Shown: positions 44,610 through 54,921 of the stretch, one piece after another
How the letters are laid out: each line of letters opens with the position of its first letter
Position numbering within the stretch: position 1 is the stretch's first letter
From: Lasiosphaeris hirsuta
Taxonomy: Eukaryota; Ascomycota; Sordariomycetes; Sordariales; Lasiosphaeriaceae
DNA: 64,000 bases
NCBI GenBank assembly: GCA_030549175.1
Contig: JAUKUA010000001.1
Span: 5,580,001-5,644,000, forward strand
Direction of reading: 5' to 3'
Notes under the pieces: model-generated
What the model saw: only the letters and a program-made list of their open reading frames with translations
Database searches by the model: none
Told to the model about the DNA's origin: nothing
Position numbers and translations under genes: made by a program

Positions 44610-46652
44610 ATGAGCAATACCCGTCTTCTGGCCCTGGGCAATGCCTCAGCCCCGTCCCTCAGGGGTGCTGAGACAGCAACTCTCTACAGGGGGACGCCTC
44701 CTCCGCCAGCGCATGTAGAAAGATATGAAAAGAAGCCATTGCCGCCACTACCGCCAAGGAGAGCATCGCTGACATCGACACTCAGCAAGGAGATGAACCA
44801 GGCGTTCGCAACGCCTGAGGGAAGCGTAGAGTTTGGCACCGAACAGCTTGGTCCGGACAACAAGAGCGGCTGGGAGAAGGAAGAGGCCAAGATTGCCGTC
44901 TTGCTGGACAAGCGGCCGGGGACTCGGTTTCCGTCGTCGTCGCGGCTTCCGGCGGCGGCCAGGAGGATCACGCAGAGGACGCGGCGCACCAAGGTCGAAA
45001 CGGGGGATGAAGACGTGCCGCCAGACGATCTTCTCTCCCCGCAACCAAGGTCGTCGGTGCAGAAGATTCTTCGGCTCACCAGCTTGAAACGCGTGACCAG
45101 CTCTTCGTCGTCGTCTCCTTCGGGCCACAACCCCGGACACAAGATCAAGCAGCTCATGGGCATGGACGTGGGTTCCGAGGGACATTCCCGGCGTGCAATT
45201 CCCAGGGGCCCCAAGGATCCTCACGTGGATGTGTCGCCCCTGAGCAACCGGAGCAGCCTCTACAGTCAAGGTCTGGATGCCACCATCTCCGAGCCGGATT
45301 TGTCGGACCTTGATGCCAACTATGGAGGCAAGGGGTACTCATCAGACCCCAGTTCGAGCTGTTCCGCCCAAAGACTCAACCCCAGGGGACCTGGCTCGGG
45401 GGCTGCTCATTCACCCCTGAATCCCACAAGCCTCGCCAATAACGACACGGCATCCGAAGGCGGGAGCCACGCAAGGGCAGCGGGCCGCATGCAGGCGCCG
45501 CTGTCTGCCGATGACTTCGCGCCCCGTACCGTCAACCGCGACCCCTGGGCTAGCCCGCGCTCAGACCCCAGCAGATATGGGCATGGGCATGACCTCTATC
45601 ACACAACGGCCTCCCAAATAGCGCAGGCAATCCCGAGCTCTTCGCAGCGGCTGCCCGTGAGACCTCCGCCCCAGGACAGCAGTCCCCGGTGGCTTCTTCT
45701 TGACGAAGAGTTCACCCGAACGGTGGACAGCCTGCCCAGCTACCACAGCGGAGGAAGTGTCACGCGGCTCCCCAGCAGCCCTTCCTACCCTGCGTCGCTC
45801 AGCGGTCCGGCACGCGCTGAGACCCATCCCCCTTTGCGGTCGATGCGAGGTGAATCGAGGCTTCGAGCTGCGAGTGCGAGCGCCGCGGGGCACTGGCATT
45901 ACCACCACCAACAGCCCCGCCAACATCACTACCGATATGTGCAGCAAAGCTCTGACCCTACCCCGACGCCAAGAGGTATGAGGTTCGAGTACGACTCGGA
46001 CAGCAACAGCAACAGCAACAGCACCAAGCCCCGAGCCAAGTTCCACATGCGAGGTGTCAGTGAGGGCGAAGCCGCCCGCATCCGCCTGCGCCGCCGCTCC
46101 ATAATCTCCAAGGTCTTCAAGCGCGGCTCCCGAGGCGCCGCCGTGGCACCCACAACAACGCCACGGGCATCCACCGCGCCCTCGACCTCGGCAACAACCG
46201 AGTCCACCACAGTTTCATCCAACTACAGCACCAACGCCAGCCAGCAGAGCACCAGCCCAACAACAACGACCTTCACCTACCGCTCCACCGACTCGGAGCT
46301 GCACCAGTCCTCCCCGCAGTCCCAGCCCCCCGAGTCGCCGCGCTCGCCGCGCTCCCCGAGGATGTCTCTCTCGCCGCCCTTCTCGCTGCCGGCGGCCATG
46401 GCCAGCATGACGTCCCTCGCGCACCGGACCGGGGACATGGTCGAGCACGTCCGACTGGCGGCGGGGCTGAAGACGCAGTCGGAGCGGCGGCGGGAAAGTC
46501 TGAAGAGCAAGATTGTCGTGCTGGGGGATGGGGGACAGATTATCTGGGGCGCAGAGGGCGATGGCGAGACGTCTGGCACCGTCTCGGTACCCGTGTCGAG
46601 GACCGGATCCGGGCTGGGGGCCGCGGGTCAAGGGGATGGGCCGTGGATATAG
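44610..46652 (+). CDS. conserved fungal Ser-rich protein of unknown function
   Basis: A single-exon 680-aa protein from the first ATG at 44610. It is mostly disordered: Ser, Pro, Arg and Thr prevail, with a poly-Ser block, a PPPPAHVERYEKKPLPPLPP proline motif near the N-terminus (SH3-type ligand), a His-rich patch (residues about 430-450) and a SNSNSNSN tract coded by CAG/AAC repeats near 46004. More constrained parts are SVQKILRLTSLKRVTS (about 150), a basic GEAARIRLRRRSIISKVFKR (about 485) and a C-terminal helix-strand SERRRESLKSKIVVLGDG (about 630). The region SPPFSLPAAMASMTSLAHRT precedes it. No enzyme motif or membrane segment. Function cannot be inferred. Confidence 0.75.
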   Translation: MSNTRLLALGNASAPSLRGAETATLYRGTPPPPAHVERYEKKPLPPLPPRRASLTSTLSKEMNQAFATPEGSVEFGTEQLGPDNKSGWEKEEAKIAVLLDKRPGTRFPSSSRLPAAARRITQRTRRTKVETGDEDVPPDDLLSPQPRSSVQKILRLTSLKRVTSSSSSSPSGHNPGHKIKQLMGMDVGSEGHSRRAIPRGPKDPHVDVSPLSNRSSLYSQGLDATISEPDLSDLDANYGGKGYSSDPSSSCSAQRLNPRGPGSGAAHSPLNPTSLANNDTASEGGSHARAAGRMQAPLSADDFAPRTVNRDPWASPRSDPSRYGHGHDLYHTTASQIAQAIPSSSQRLPVRPPPQDSSPRWLLLDEEFTRTVDSLPSYHSGGSVTRLPSSPSYPASLSGPARAETHPPLRSMRGESRLRAASASAAGHWHYHHQQPRQHHYRYVQQSSDPTPTPRGMRFEYDSDSNSNSNSTKPRAKFHMRGVSEGEAARIRLRRRSIISKVFKRGSRGAAVAPTTTPRASTAPSTSATTESTTVSSNYSTNASQQSTSPTTTTFTYRSTDSELHQSSPQSQPPESPRSPRSPRMSLSPPFSLPAAMASMTSLAHRTGDMVEHVRLAAGLKTQSERRRESLKSKIVVLGDGGQIIWGAEGDGETSGTVSVPVSRTGSGLGAAGQGDGPWI

Positions 46653-47323
46653 TGGGAGGGGGGATGTTTTATGCTGTTTGTTGTATTATTTGATCTTTTC
46701 CCAGGGTTTGTTGTTATTGTTACAGTATATGGTCGACATAGTGAATAGTTGTATGGTCGTGGCAATATATACAGGGTGTCTGCTTGTTAGTAGTTGCTGG
46801 GGATACTTTTTTCTTTTTTTTTTTTTTTTGGCTTCCGGTTCCGAGCGACCTGTAACCACTGACCGCGCGTGACGCAAATATCATGTAGCGACAAGCTTCG
46901 TCGCCGTATCCGCACATCTCACTTTAACTTTTAGTCCACCGAGCGGCAGGTAGTATGCCACTGAAGTCTCGCGTCTCTGATGATGATACCAAACAGATTA
47001 TTGGAATGCTGTGCATTCCCCTAAACTCGATTAGAAGTTTACGAGGACACATTCATCACAATTCCCCAACTGACGTCACAGCTTACCGAGGTTGACGCTC
47101 CCATCCCCACCCCTCATGGACCCCAGTTTGCCCAGTTGCCCAGTAAGCCGCCAACACAAGGTACGCTAGGGTCCCCGCATATGCCGTCCCCCTTCCTCCC
47201 GCTACTCGCCACCAGCAGCAGCTGCGTCTGCACCGTGTTTCTCCCTCGTGACATCCTCTCGCCATCCCGACGATATCCTTTTGGTTTCAAGGCCTCCCGA
47301 CGCCCCGTCATCCTGACCAAAGG
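46653..47323. other. intergenic region
   Basis: 3' flank of the Ser-rich gene and promoter of the Nudix gene. A 16-T run lies at 46814-46829. Nothing else recognised. Confidence 0.5.
46814..46829. repeat. 16-nt poly-T run
   Basis: Uninterrupted T tract about 160 bp downstream of the Ser-rich gene stop codon. Confidence 0.88.
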
Positions 47324-48781
47324 ATGAGCGTCCCTGTTGACACGAGCGCACAGCAGCATCCGCCAGCCGAGGTCGGTACAGTGCTAGATGTAGGAGAGGT
47401 TCAAACCATCATCCAGAACATCCGCGACGCATCCAGCTCCGAGTCTAAGCTTGTCCCGCTTGCGAGCCAGGAAGGGGAACAGGACGGCTCATATTACTGG
47501 GATGCAGTAACAATGGCGCCGCTTAGTGCAGCGTCGGTTGTCAGTGAATCCCTTTCTTAACCACGAACTTCAATGCATGCAGCTCCCCCGTCCGTTATTA
47601 CGGGCCTGTCAGGGACAGGGGCCGTGAGCTGATTGCCTCTTTTCCCATGAAGGCCAAAGTTCTCAAGTACTGTGCCCTAACCTACGAGAAACGAAGGCCG
47701 CCATCGCCCGGCTGAGAGCTTTCAAGCCACCCCCGTTCCCGCTATGGGACCGTCTCCCAGTGAGCCGTCGAGCCGCAGTGCTCATGCTGCTGTACGCCGA
47801 CCGGAGAGGTGATCTTCGCGTTGTCATCACCATGCGCGCCGCCAGTCTGCGCAGCTTCTCTGGTGCGCCGGTATCCCTCACCCTTCCATCCTACTCCCAC
47901 TAACCCACCCTAGGACACGCCGCCCTCCCGGGAGGAAAAGCCGACAGTACAGATGAAACTCCATGCACGTATTAGGCCAACCCCCCCCCCCCCCCCCCAA
48001 ATCACATTCCTAACCCCCCCTCCCAGTTCAAATCGCTCGTCGCGAAGCCTGGGAGGAAATCGGCCTGCCCATGGACGACGCCAAGATCCCGGCTCCCTTC
48101 CGCATCGAGCACCTCTGCGACCTGCCCACGAACCTGGCACGGACCGAGCTCGTCGTGCGCCCTTGCGTTGCCCTGCTGCATGCAACACAACCCCCAGTGC
48201 CCGTGGATACCATCGCCTCCTCGGCCAAGGCCCCGTCGTCACCCTCGTCCCCTCGGGTTGAGGACAGCCTGATCCCGCGCCTCGACGCCAAGGAGGTGGC
48301 CGCCGTATTCTCGGCCCCGTTCCACAACTTCCTTCGCATCGCCGACGAGGTGCACAAAGGTAGCAAGCGTAGGCCGCCCCCCGGAAAGTGGTACGAGGGC
48401 AGCTGGGTGCAGTGGCACGAGGAGCCGTGGCGCATGCACTTCTTTTACGTGCCTGTGAATGACCAGCGTGTGACGAAGCCGCGACGGCGGGATGGCGGCT
48501 TGGCGGCCCTGGCCGAAGACGGTGACGATGGTGATGCGGTGGACGAGCTGGCCGAGGACGGGAGGTATAAAGTGTGGGGGATGACGGCGCGGATCCTGGT
48601 GGATGCCGCGACTGTTGCGTACGGGGAGGAGCCCGAATTTGAACACAATAGCCATTTTGGAGATGAGAGGATGATTCAGGGGCTCGAGAAGCTCGGGAGA
48701 CTAGGCCCAAAGAAAAAGGCCGGGAGCGAGTTGACGAGTGATGACCTGAAGAAAGCGAGCGAGGCAGCTAGCAAGATGTAA
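47324..48781 (+). CDS. PCD1: peroxisomal Nudix coenzyme A pyrophosphatase (PCD1/NUDT7-like)
   Basis: Certain coding blocks: about 47689-47862, 47914-47964 and 48027-48781. Block 1 reads AAIARLRAFKPPPFPLWDRL, RRAAVLMLLYADRRGDLRVV, MRAASLRSFS. Block 2 gives GHAALPGGKADSTDETP. Block 3 begins QIARREAWEEIGLPM. Together they form the Nudix box with Glu correctly seven residues before REAWEEIG. PCD1 cleaves CoA and oxidised CoA in peroxisomes; the C-terminal tripeptide SKM is a plausible PTS1. The intron 47965-48026 works only with a GC donor (GCACGT); see findings. The first exon is uncertain: ATG 47324 (MSVPVDTSAQQHPPAE) with a donor near 47374 is one frame-consistent choice, but other acceptors between 47628 and 47688 are possible. 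Long Asp/Gly-rich insert near the C-terminus. Confidence 0.85.
47981..47998. repeat. 18-nt poly-C run inside the GC-AG intron of PCD1
   Basis: Uninterrupted C tract between the proposed GC donor (47965) and the CCCAG acceptor (48026); it acts in place of a usual polypyrimidine tract. Confidence 0.88.
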
Positions 48782-48994
48782 TCAGGGCAAGACAATGTCT
48801 GCCGTTGCATTCGCTGTTGAATAGTATCTAAGCTGGGTATGGCTACATGAGAGTCAAGACATACAGAGGGTAGAGGTGTAATAGCAAACGCTGGCTAATG
48901 ACAAGCCAATGCAATACCATCGTCTTCAGGGGAGGGATCGGGTCGCGATACCCCATGCTCCACCGTAAGGGTATTAGGGGCAACGGTAACCACG

Positions 48995-49813
48995 CTAGTG
49001 GCAGGCAGTGTCCTTGGTCGCTGTAGTGCGTTTTCCAAAGATGAAATACCCGAGCGCGGCTCCAACAGATACGGCAATCATAATCCATCCATTATAGGTC
49101 ATAAAAATAAGCCTGGTTGCGCGCCGCCATTATTAGTCCCGAAGCTACTCATATAACAGCAGGAAGGGCAGACTCACATGATCATGAATGCATAAAAGTT
49201 CTGGAGACCGTACAGGACTGCCTTGATGGCGTGGGCCCGGCTTGTGATGTTGTCTCTGTTCTGTCCTGACCGGAGGAAAAGGGGGGTATTCTCAGCAATA
49301 GCTCCAGATTGAGATTCGGAATCGAGCTCCTCAGCATGCTCGGGTGGATCGCCTCAAGGAATCGCAAACGTGTCAACTCATCATCGCAAAAACGAGTGTG
49401 GACATATTTGCGTGTGGAAGTGAATATGAAATGCCATGTTCGGATCCAAAAAGCTCAAAACACTTACGGGGAACGCTCTCGGCACGCTTGGTCGCCGCCG
49501 CCTCGTAGCGCCGGATGCCTTCGCGGAGCGCCTCGTACCCGGCGACAAGCGCCACTATTCCCAGGAGGCTGAAGAATAGAGAGAGTTCGGATGTGATCTG
49601 CCACTGCCGGAAGACGACGCAGATGTTTCGGTAGTCCCAGGTGAAGAGCATCTGGCAGGCAGGCGGCCCATGGTCAGCGGGGAGGCATTTTCAGCGGATG
49701 GGGGGCGCCGTATTCCTCACATTCATGCTGCAGCGCATCTGCTCCTCACCCACTCCGGGCATGCTTGCCGCATCGTGCATGCTATGATCGTGGTGGGAGT
49801 GATCGTGGTCCAT
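48995..49813 (-). CDS. Ctr2-type copper transporter
   Basis: Four minus-strand exons: 49813-49721, 49651-49468, 49352-49178 and 49112-48995 (189 aa), GT..AG throughout. The N-terminus is His/Met-rich (MDHDHSHHDHSMHD, then MRCSMNMLFTWDY), a copper-binding lead. TM1 is SLFFSLLGIVALVAGYEALR. A cytosolic loop of about 60 residues carries an RDPPEHAEELDSES segment. TM2 contains the invariant MxxxM (MLIFM), then exactly 12 residues later GxxxG (GAALG), leading into TM3. The tail TATKDTACH matches the ATK-x-ACH ends I recall for vacuolar Ctr2-like proteins. It forms a trimeric copper channel, probably in the vacuolar membrane, exporting stored copper to the cytosol. Confidence 0.93.
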
Positions 49814-50545
49814 GGCGGCCGCTCGGGATGACGACGGAGGCTTGCTCAAAGTTCAACGTCTTCGCGTTTGAGGCGGTGGAGACGAGATGGGGCGTGACAG
49901 CGGGGTAGTGAGCAGTTCAGTACGAAACTAAATACGAGCAGTATAGGTAGAATAAGTGGCCCGGAATTGATGTTCTTAATTTGTCAATTGCATTCATGGA
50001 TGAACTCGATGCCCGATGTTACAAAGGGAGGTTGCGGTTGGCGTCGCACACTGTCTCCGCATCGCTCTAGCGCAGGGGTATGCCCGAGATCTGTGCCGAC
50101 CCGAAGCTTGCTAGGCTAACGCCCCGGCGGCGTGGCCTCACACGACTCGGTTCTGAGGGCATCTGCCGCTCACCCAGTGGCGGGGTACAAATGGCGGGGT
50201 ATGGAAATTGTCAGACCCCTTGCTTATGCTTATGGAATGGAGAGGTATTATTATCGAAGGTCTGCCCAACTTGGCAAGATGTGGAGCTAGGAGGCAAAGA
50301 CAGAGAAGCTTGTTAGGAAGCCGTTTTAGAATGAAAAGCCGACGATTCCCGTTGGGTCTGAGCTACCCATCTAAGCCATCGTCTCACTCGACAGAGCACG
50401 AGACCTTTTTCATACCTGTGGACACCGTTTTGGACTTTTCCCAAACTCTCTGGTGCTGAAGAGAGGCTCCTTCTAGACTTCGAGACACCAATAGTTGAGG
50501 TAGGCTGGTCACTTCGAGTTGGACAAGTGCAGTTTCAGCAACAAC
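49814..50545. promoter_or_regulatory. divergent promoter region, copper transporter and BNA1
   Basis: 732 bp between two divergent start codons. A single TTGCTCA near 49842 resembles part of a yeast copper-response element but is too weak to call. No other element recognised. Confidence 0.4.
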
Positions 50546-51214
50546 ATGCTATCAACTCCTGTCAATCTGCCCAAGTGGTATGTATATCATGGCGCCCGAT
50601 CCCGATGGGGGACAATGGCTGGATGGAACTCTCAACTTACAAGCGCCATCGATAGGCTCCAAGAGAATTCTCATCTCCTGAAGCCTCCCATCAACAATTA
50701 CTGTGTTTACAATGAAGGCTTCACGGTTATGGTATAGCCACCCATGCTCATGTTCCCTAGCGCAGGCTAAATATTCCAGATCGTTGGTGGCCCCAATGCG
50801 CGAACAGACTATCACATCAACCAGACACCGGAGTGGTTCTACCAGCACAAGGGCACCATGATGCTCAAGGTCGTTGACGGTGATGTTTTCCGCGACATCA
50901 TCATCCGTGAAGGCGACATGTTCCTGCTCCCACCCAACACGCCTCACAACCCAGTGCGGTTTGCCGAAACAGTTGGTGTCGTTCTCGAGCAGAAGCGCCC
51001 CGAAGACTCAATCGACCGGATGCGTTGGTACTGCCAGAATTGTAAGAGCATTGTTCACGAGGCCTCATTTCACTGCACCGATCTCGGTACGCAAATCAAA
51101 GCGGCCGTCGAGGCGTTCAAGAAAGACAACGTGGCGAGGACGTGCAAGACATGCGGCGAGATCGCCGACTGGAGCCCCAAACCAGGGTCCATTCAGGATC
51201 CGAATAAGGAGTAA
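50546..51214 (+). CDS. BNA1: 3-hydroxyanthranilate 3,4-dioxygenase
   Basis: Three exons: 50546-50577, 50656-50731 and 50780-51214 (180 aa). The first exon has only ten full codons ([10 protein letters not shown] plus a split Trp). Joins give [20 protein letters not shown] and [20 protein letters not shown]. The cupin iron ligands are the His of DYHIN, the Glu of PEWFYQ and the His of NTPHNP. The C-terminal rubredoxin-like knuckle has paired cysteines WYCQNC and TCKTCG, typical of fungal and bacterial forms. The enzyme opens the ring of 3-hydroxyanthranilate on the kynurenine route to quinolinate and NAD. The gene converges on the FAH-family gene with an 82-bp gap. Confidence 0.97.
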
Positions 51215-51296
51215 GAGGTCAATACATGTACTCTAGTATTTAAACAATGCTTCTAGACAGCACGCCTTGCTCGTTGCAAGTCAATTGCTCACGTGC

Positions 51297-52197
51297 TCAC
51301 GTCTCAGTAAACACATACGAGCTCGTTGATTCCTCCACGGCCACCTCGATCCGAGCCTCCTCCAACTCCTTGCCGCCAACCTTGATACCGGCCCGCATCA
51401 CATCGCCCGGTACAACGGGGCCGACACCCTTGGGCGTGCCAGTCAATACGATATCGCCGGCCTCGAGCGTCATGACCTTGGAGATGTCACCCAGGATCCG
51501 GGGAATTCTGAACAGCATCAGTTCGGTCGAGTCATTCTGGTGGACCTCGTTGTTGACGGTGAGATACAGCTCGATGTTATGTGGGTCTGGAATGGCCGAC
51601 TTCTCGATGATCCTGCTGAGCGGAAGAAACGTATCAAACCCCTTGGAGATGTCCCAGGGGAGGCCCTTCTTCTTGGCCTCGTTCTGTACGTTCCGGGCCG
51701 TCATGTCGATGCTAAGAGCATAACCTGAATGAGGGTAAGTAAAGCGTTGGTTCAAACTGTGTGTCATTCAGTCCAAAACGGGTCGCTTACTCTCGACCGA
51801 GTCAAACGCAGTCTTCTCATCGGATTCGTCAAGATTCTTAATCTGCTTGCCGATGACCAAGGCAAGCTCAACTTCATAGTGAAGGTTAACACCCTTGGGC
51901 TGGATCACGGGGCCATCTCCTGGGAGCAAGATAGAGCTGGGCGGCTTTAGAAAGAAGAACGGCTGCTTAGGTCGCGCACTGTTCAACTCAGCGATATGGT
52001 CCCTAGTGGAGGGTAGTGTCAGTTTGGGTAAAGTCGATTGTCATTTTGTTTGCGATCGCCGTTGTGTAATCAGAGTTCAAGTTGTTGCGCTCAGACGAGG
52101 AAATGTATACACACGCATAGTTGCGGCCAATGCAAACGACTTTGCTAGCCTTCTTCAATGATGCCATTGTAGCAATTCCTCTCCGCAGTAGTACCAT
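51297..52197 (-). CDS. mitochondrial FAH-family acylpyruvase (FAHD1-like)
   Basis: Three minus-strand exons: 52197-52115, 52002-51791 and 51724-51297 (240 aa), GT..AG. The lead MVLLRRGIATMASLKKASK is basic and could be a mitochondrial presequence; Met11 is an alternative start. The FAH fold is shown by VVCIGRNYADHIAELN, PFFFLKPPSSILLPGDG, the metal-binding HYEVELALVIGK, YALSIDMTARNVQNEAKKK, GFDTFLPLS, and TLEAGDIVLTGTPKGVGPV. FAHD1 proteins hydrolyse acylpyruvates and decarboxylate oxaloacetate in mitochondria; the closest yeast gene is FMP41. Substrate here is inferred from the family. Confidence 0.93.
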
Positions 52198-53360
52198 TGC
52201 TGCAGGCGTCGCTGGAACTAGCTGGTTCCCGGCTGTTATATAGGGGTCGGGAGAGGGATAGCGAGGAGAGATCGGGCTATTGGCGGCCGATGTGGGAATA
52301 TGAGGCTTATCCAATCGTATTGATTCTTCAAATTCGGCCGAGGGTGAATTCTTCAATGTAGCAAGTCTCCAATGATTTGGCAAAAAAAAAAAAAACAAGG
52401 CGGGAAGACAAGTACTGCAAGTGCTAATACCGGAAGCCTTCGATCCTCGTCGTTTTCCGACTGCTACCTCCTATTCCGTTCCAAGCGGCATCGCAACTCT
52501 GGCACAATACTCGGGCTGCTAGGGTGTATCAAATCTCTTGGTCAAGGGAAAACTGGATCCGCCTTGCAGACCGCAGGTGGAGCCTGTGAACGGAGCAACA
52601 CATCTAGCTCGCTCGGCAACTGCTAGGGGGTGATGTCAAGCAGCCCAGCTTCTATAATTGCATCGGGGCTAAAAAAGACATCAAAGTGGGGGGGTCTAGC
52701 ATAATAGTGCGGGTCATTTTACCAGAGGCAAGCTCGGCACCAAACCGTGCCAGGAAGTGCCAAACTGATCCAAACCTCAGGCCAACATAACAGCCCACCG
52801 ACCATTCACGCCTGGAGGCTAAACGGGGGCAAACTTGGTGTTCGTCGGGACCGTCGGGTACCCACCTTGCCCTCTGTAAACCCCGTTTCCCCATCTGTGA
52901 CCCCTCCACCTTCACTACTATTCCCTTGTCCCTCCCCGCAAACAAAGCACGGATGTGGACACTTCCGTGGTTGGTGGTGACGTCCGATTCGGCTTGCTAT
53001 GGAAATTCCTGCAATACCACTTACTCATCTGCCCATTTGCCATCATCTCTGCCTCTCTTCTGGCTGCCGATATTTCCCTTGGTAATTGGCTATAACATAA
53101 AATTCGACCTCACCCTCGCCTCGCACGGGAAATCGCGGTTCTGTGATACCCCCTACATTGCCCGATCTCTACACATAACACACACATTTCCCTGTCCAGG
53201 TCAGGCCCGCCACCCATAAAACCAAAAGGCTACCACACAAAAAGTGCCAACGCTTTTCCCTAGCAGCCCATTATCGTAACGTCGCGCGTCGACACCTCTC
53301 CCTTATGCTACCGAAACAACCAAACAACATCATATGCCGACCTGAAGAACAGTAGACAAG
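52198..53360. other. divergent intergenic region
   Basis: Promoters of the FAH-family gene (minus) and of the small coiled-coil gene (+). A 14-A run lies at 52382-52395. No gene recognised. Confidence 0.45.
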
Positions 53361-54092
53361 ATGGAGAGTATTCAACTCGCGCAGATGCTGGCGGATCTCA
53401 GCGACCTGAATGCCGCAGTACGTCTTCCCACAAATCCCAGGCTGTCTGTGCATTGCAGCGCAATCCAACTTCGATTGTAATAACCCCTGACATTTACGAC
53501 AGCAGGAGGCCCACGCCGCAGTTGCCCTTGTCAATGCCAATAAGTCACTTGATGCTACATCAGCGCCTCACAGCTTGGCCGACCCTTCTAAGCACCTAGA
53601 CTCGGCCCCGGTCCGACCCGGCCAGCGGCACCACCAGCGGGTGAACTCTACGTCCTCTATCATCTCGCGAACCGCTTCGCCGGCCAAGTTCGACAAATTC
53701 GGGCGTCGCATTCTCACACCGCCCCTGTCGCGAACGAACTCAGCGCAGGGCTCCATACCGGGCACACCCCGGAGGGAGGCAGTAGAGGTTAGTTGCCCTG
53801 ACAATCCGGTGGCAGTTCTCTGTTTAGACTGCAGTGACGATTCCCGTCCCTGGTGAAACTCTGTGCTAAGTTCTTTGCTGTACACCAGCTCGAAGATGAT
53901 GTTGAACGCGCTACCTCACTAATGGCACTCTACGATATTCGCGCCAAGCTGCGCGAGCAGGACAATACAAGCTTGCTGAAGCTGCGGGAAAAGATTGCGG
54001 CGCTTCAGGCGCGGCAGCAGTATACTGAGAAAAAAGAGGGGGGCGCTGATGGGCGACAAAGTCGCTACACATACCCCAAAACACCTGCCTGA
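53361..54092 (+). CDS. small conserved coiled-coil protein of unknown function
   Basis: Three exons: 53361-53417, 53506-53787 and 53889-54092 (180 aa). The joins are frame-consistent: MESIQLAQMLADLSDLNAA, then EAHAAVALVNANKSLDATS, and EAVE to LEDDVERATSLMALYDIRAK. The second-exon acceptor is a NAGNAG (CAGCAG at 53500-53505), so one Gln may be optional. The middle holds a Ser/Pro/Arg segment (FDKFGRRILTPPLSRTNSAQ, GSIPGTPRRE) that looks like a phosphorylation target. The C-terminal helix (RAKLREQDNTSLLKLREKIA) is a probable coiled coil. The arrangement resembles a short protein family seen across filamentous ascomycetes, but I cannot assign a function. Confidence 0.72.
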
Positions 54093-54921
54093 AGCCAAGT
54101 AGCAGGCCTAGTCTTCCTGATAAGTCATTTTCCGGGTTCTTTTTGCTACATGAACATGGGTTGCATTCATGAAGTGGAACAAGGGTCAGGTAGGCGCATG
54201 GCTTTAGTGTCTTTCCCGGGGAAACATAGGGCGGGCAAAGACAGAAAGGATTCGGCGTTTAAGGTATCACGGAAATGATTAGGCAACTGGTGTTTGTCAT
54301 GGGAAAGCCCAGTGGTCGACGATAGAGATACGTCATGACCATGACCTTGCATTACGGAGTTTCGACAAGGGAATCGGTTGGCACATATTGAAGGTCTGGT
54401 GTCGAATGGGGGTAATGGAACACTAGAGCACAAGCTGGTTGTGTACATAGCAACAAAAGGAGTTGTCTTGAGTTGCGATTTGGCTGCTTTGGACGAGCCA
54501 GCAAGATGAGTTATCGGTGCACTCGTGTTGCAATTCCTCTGTCCAGAACTTGGAAACGCATTGCGTACTTGCATGCACCGAGGCTCTGTTATCGAATGTC
54601 CGTCACTTTGGTTAGGTGCCGTAATAAAACTGCGAGCTTTCAAGACCGAAAGGCTAAAACGAATCCTAGCATTGGAACCCTGGTCACTGCTGGTGGTCAC
54701 TGAACCAGCCTCATCCCAGAGGCGCCCGTGCCAAAGAGCGCCAGCTAGTGGCGCGTCCCCACAATTCGTTGGGGGACCCGCATAAAACATCGCGCCCGAC
54801 GACATCATCTTTTGGCAATCGCTGTATCCTCCAGATAACCGACTTAGCTTCAACCTCTCAGCACCTCGCCGCCCAGTCCCAACGGCCTCAGAAGTTGCCA
54901 CCGCAGCAACAATTGTCGGCC
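54093..54921. other. intergenic region
   Basis: 3' flank of the coiled-coil gene and promoter/leader of the PWI gene. The long minus-strand frame here (54167-54961) overlaps the PWI gene start and shows no family resemblance. Nothing else seen. Confidence 0.45.

Noticed and set aside
44684..45269. Long minus-strand frames opposite the Ser-rich gene
   Set aside because: They are antisense shadows created by Ser/Arg/Pro codon use; no family resemblance or start context.
40000..48781. PEX10 and the PTS1-tailed Nudix gene as a peroxisome gene cluster
   Set aside because: The genes between them (ERD1 and the Ser-rich protein) have no peroxisomal link; two genes 7 kb apart are not evidence of a cluster.
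49842..49848. TTGCTCA near the copper transporter start, similar to a yeast Mac1 copper element
   Set aside because: A single imperfect copy only about 30 bp from the ATG, probably in the leader; too short to call.
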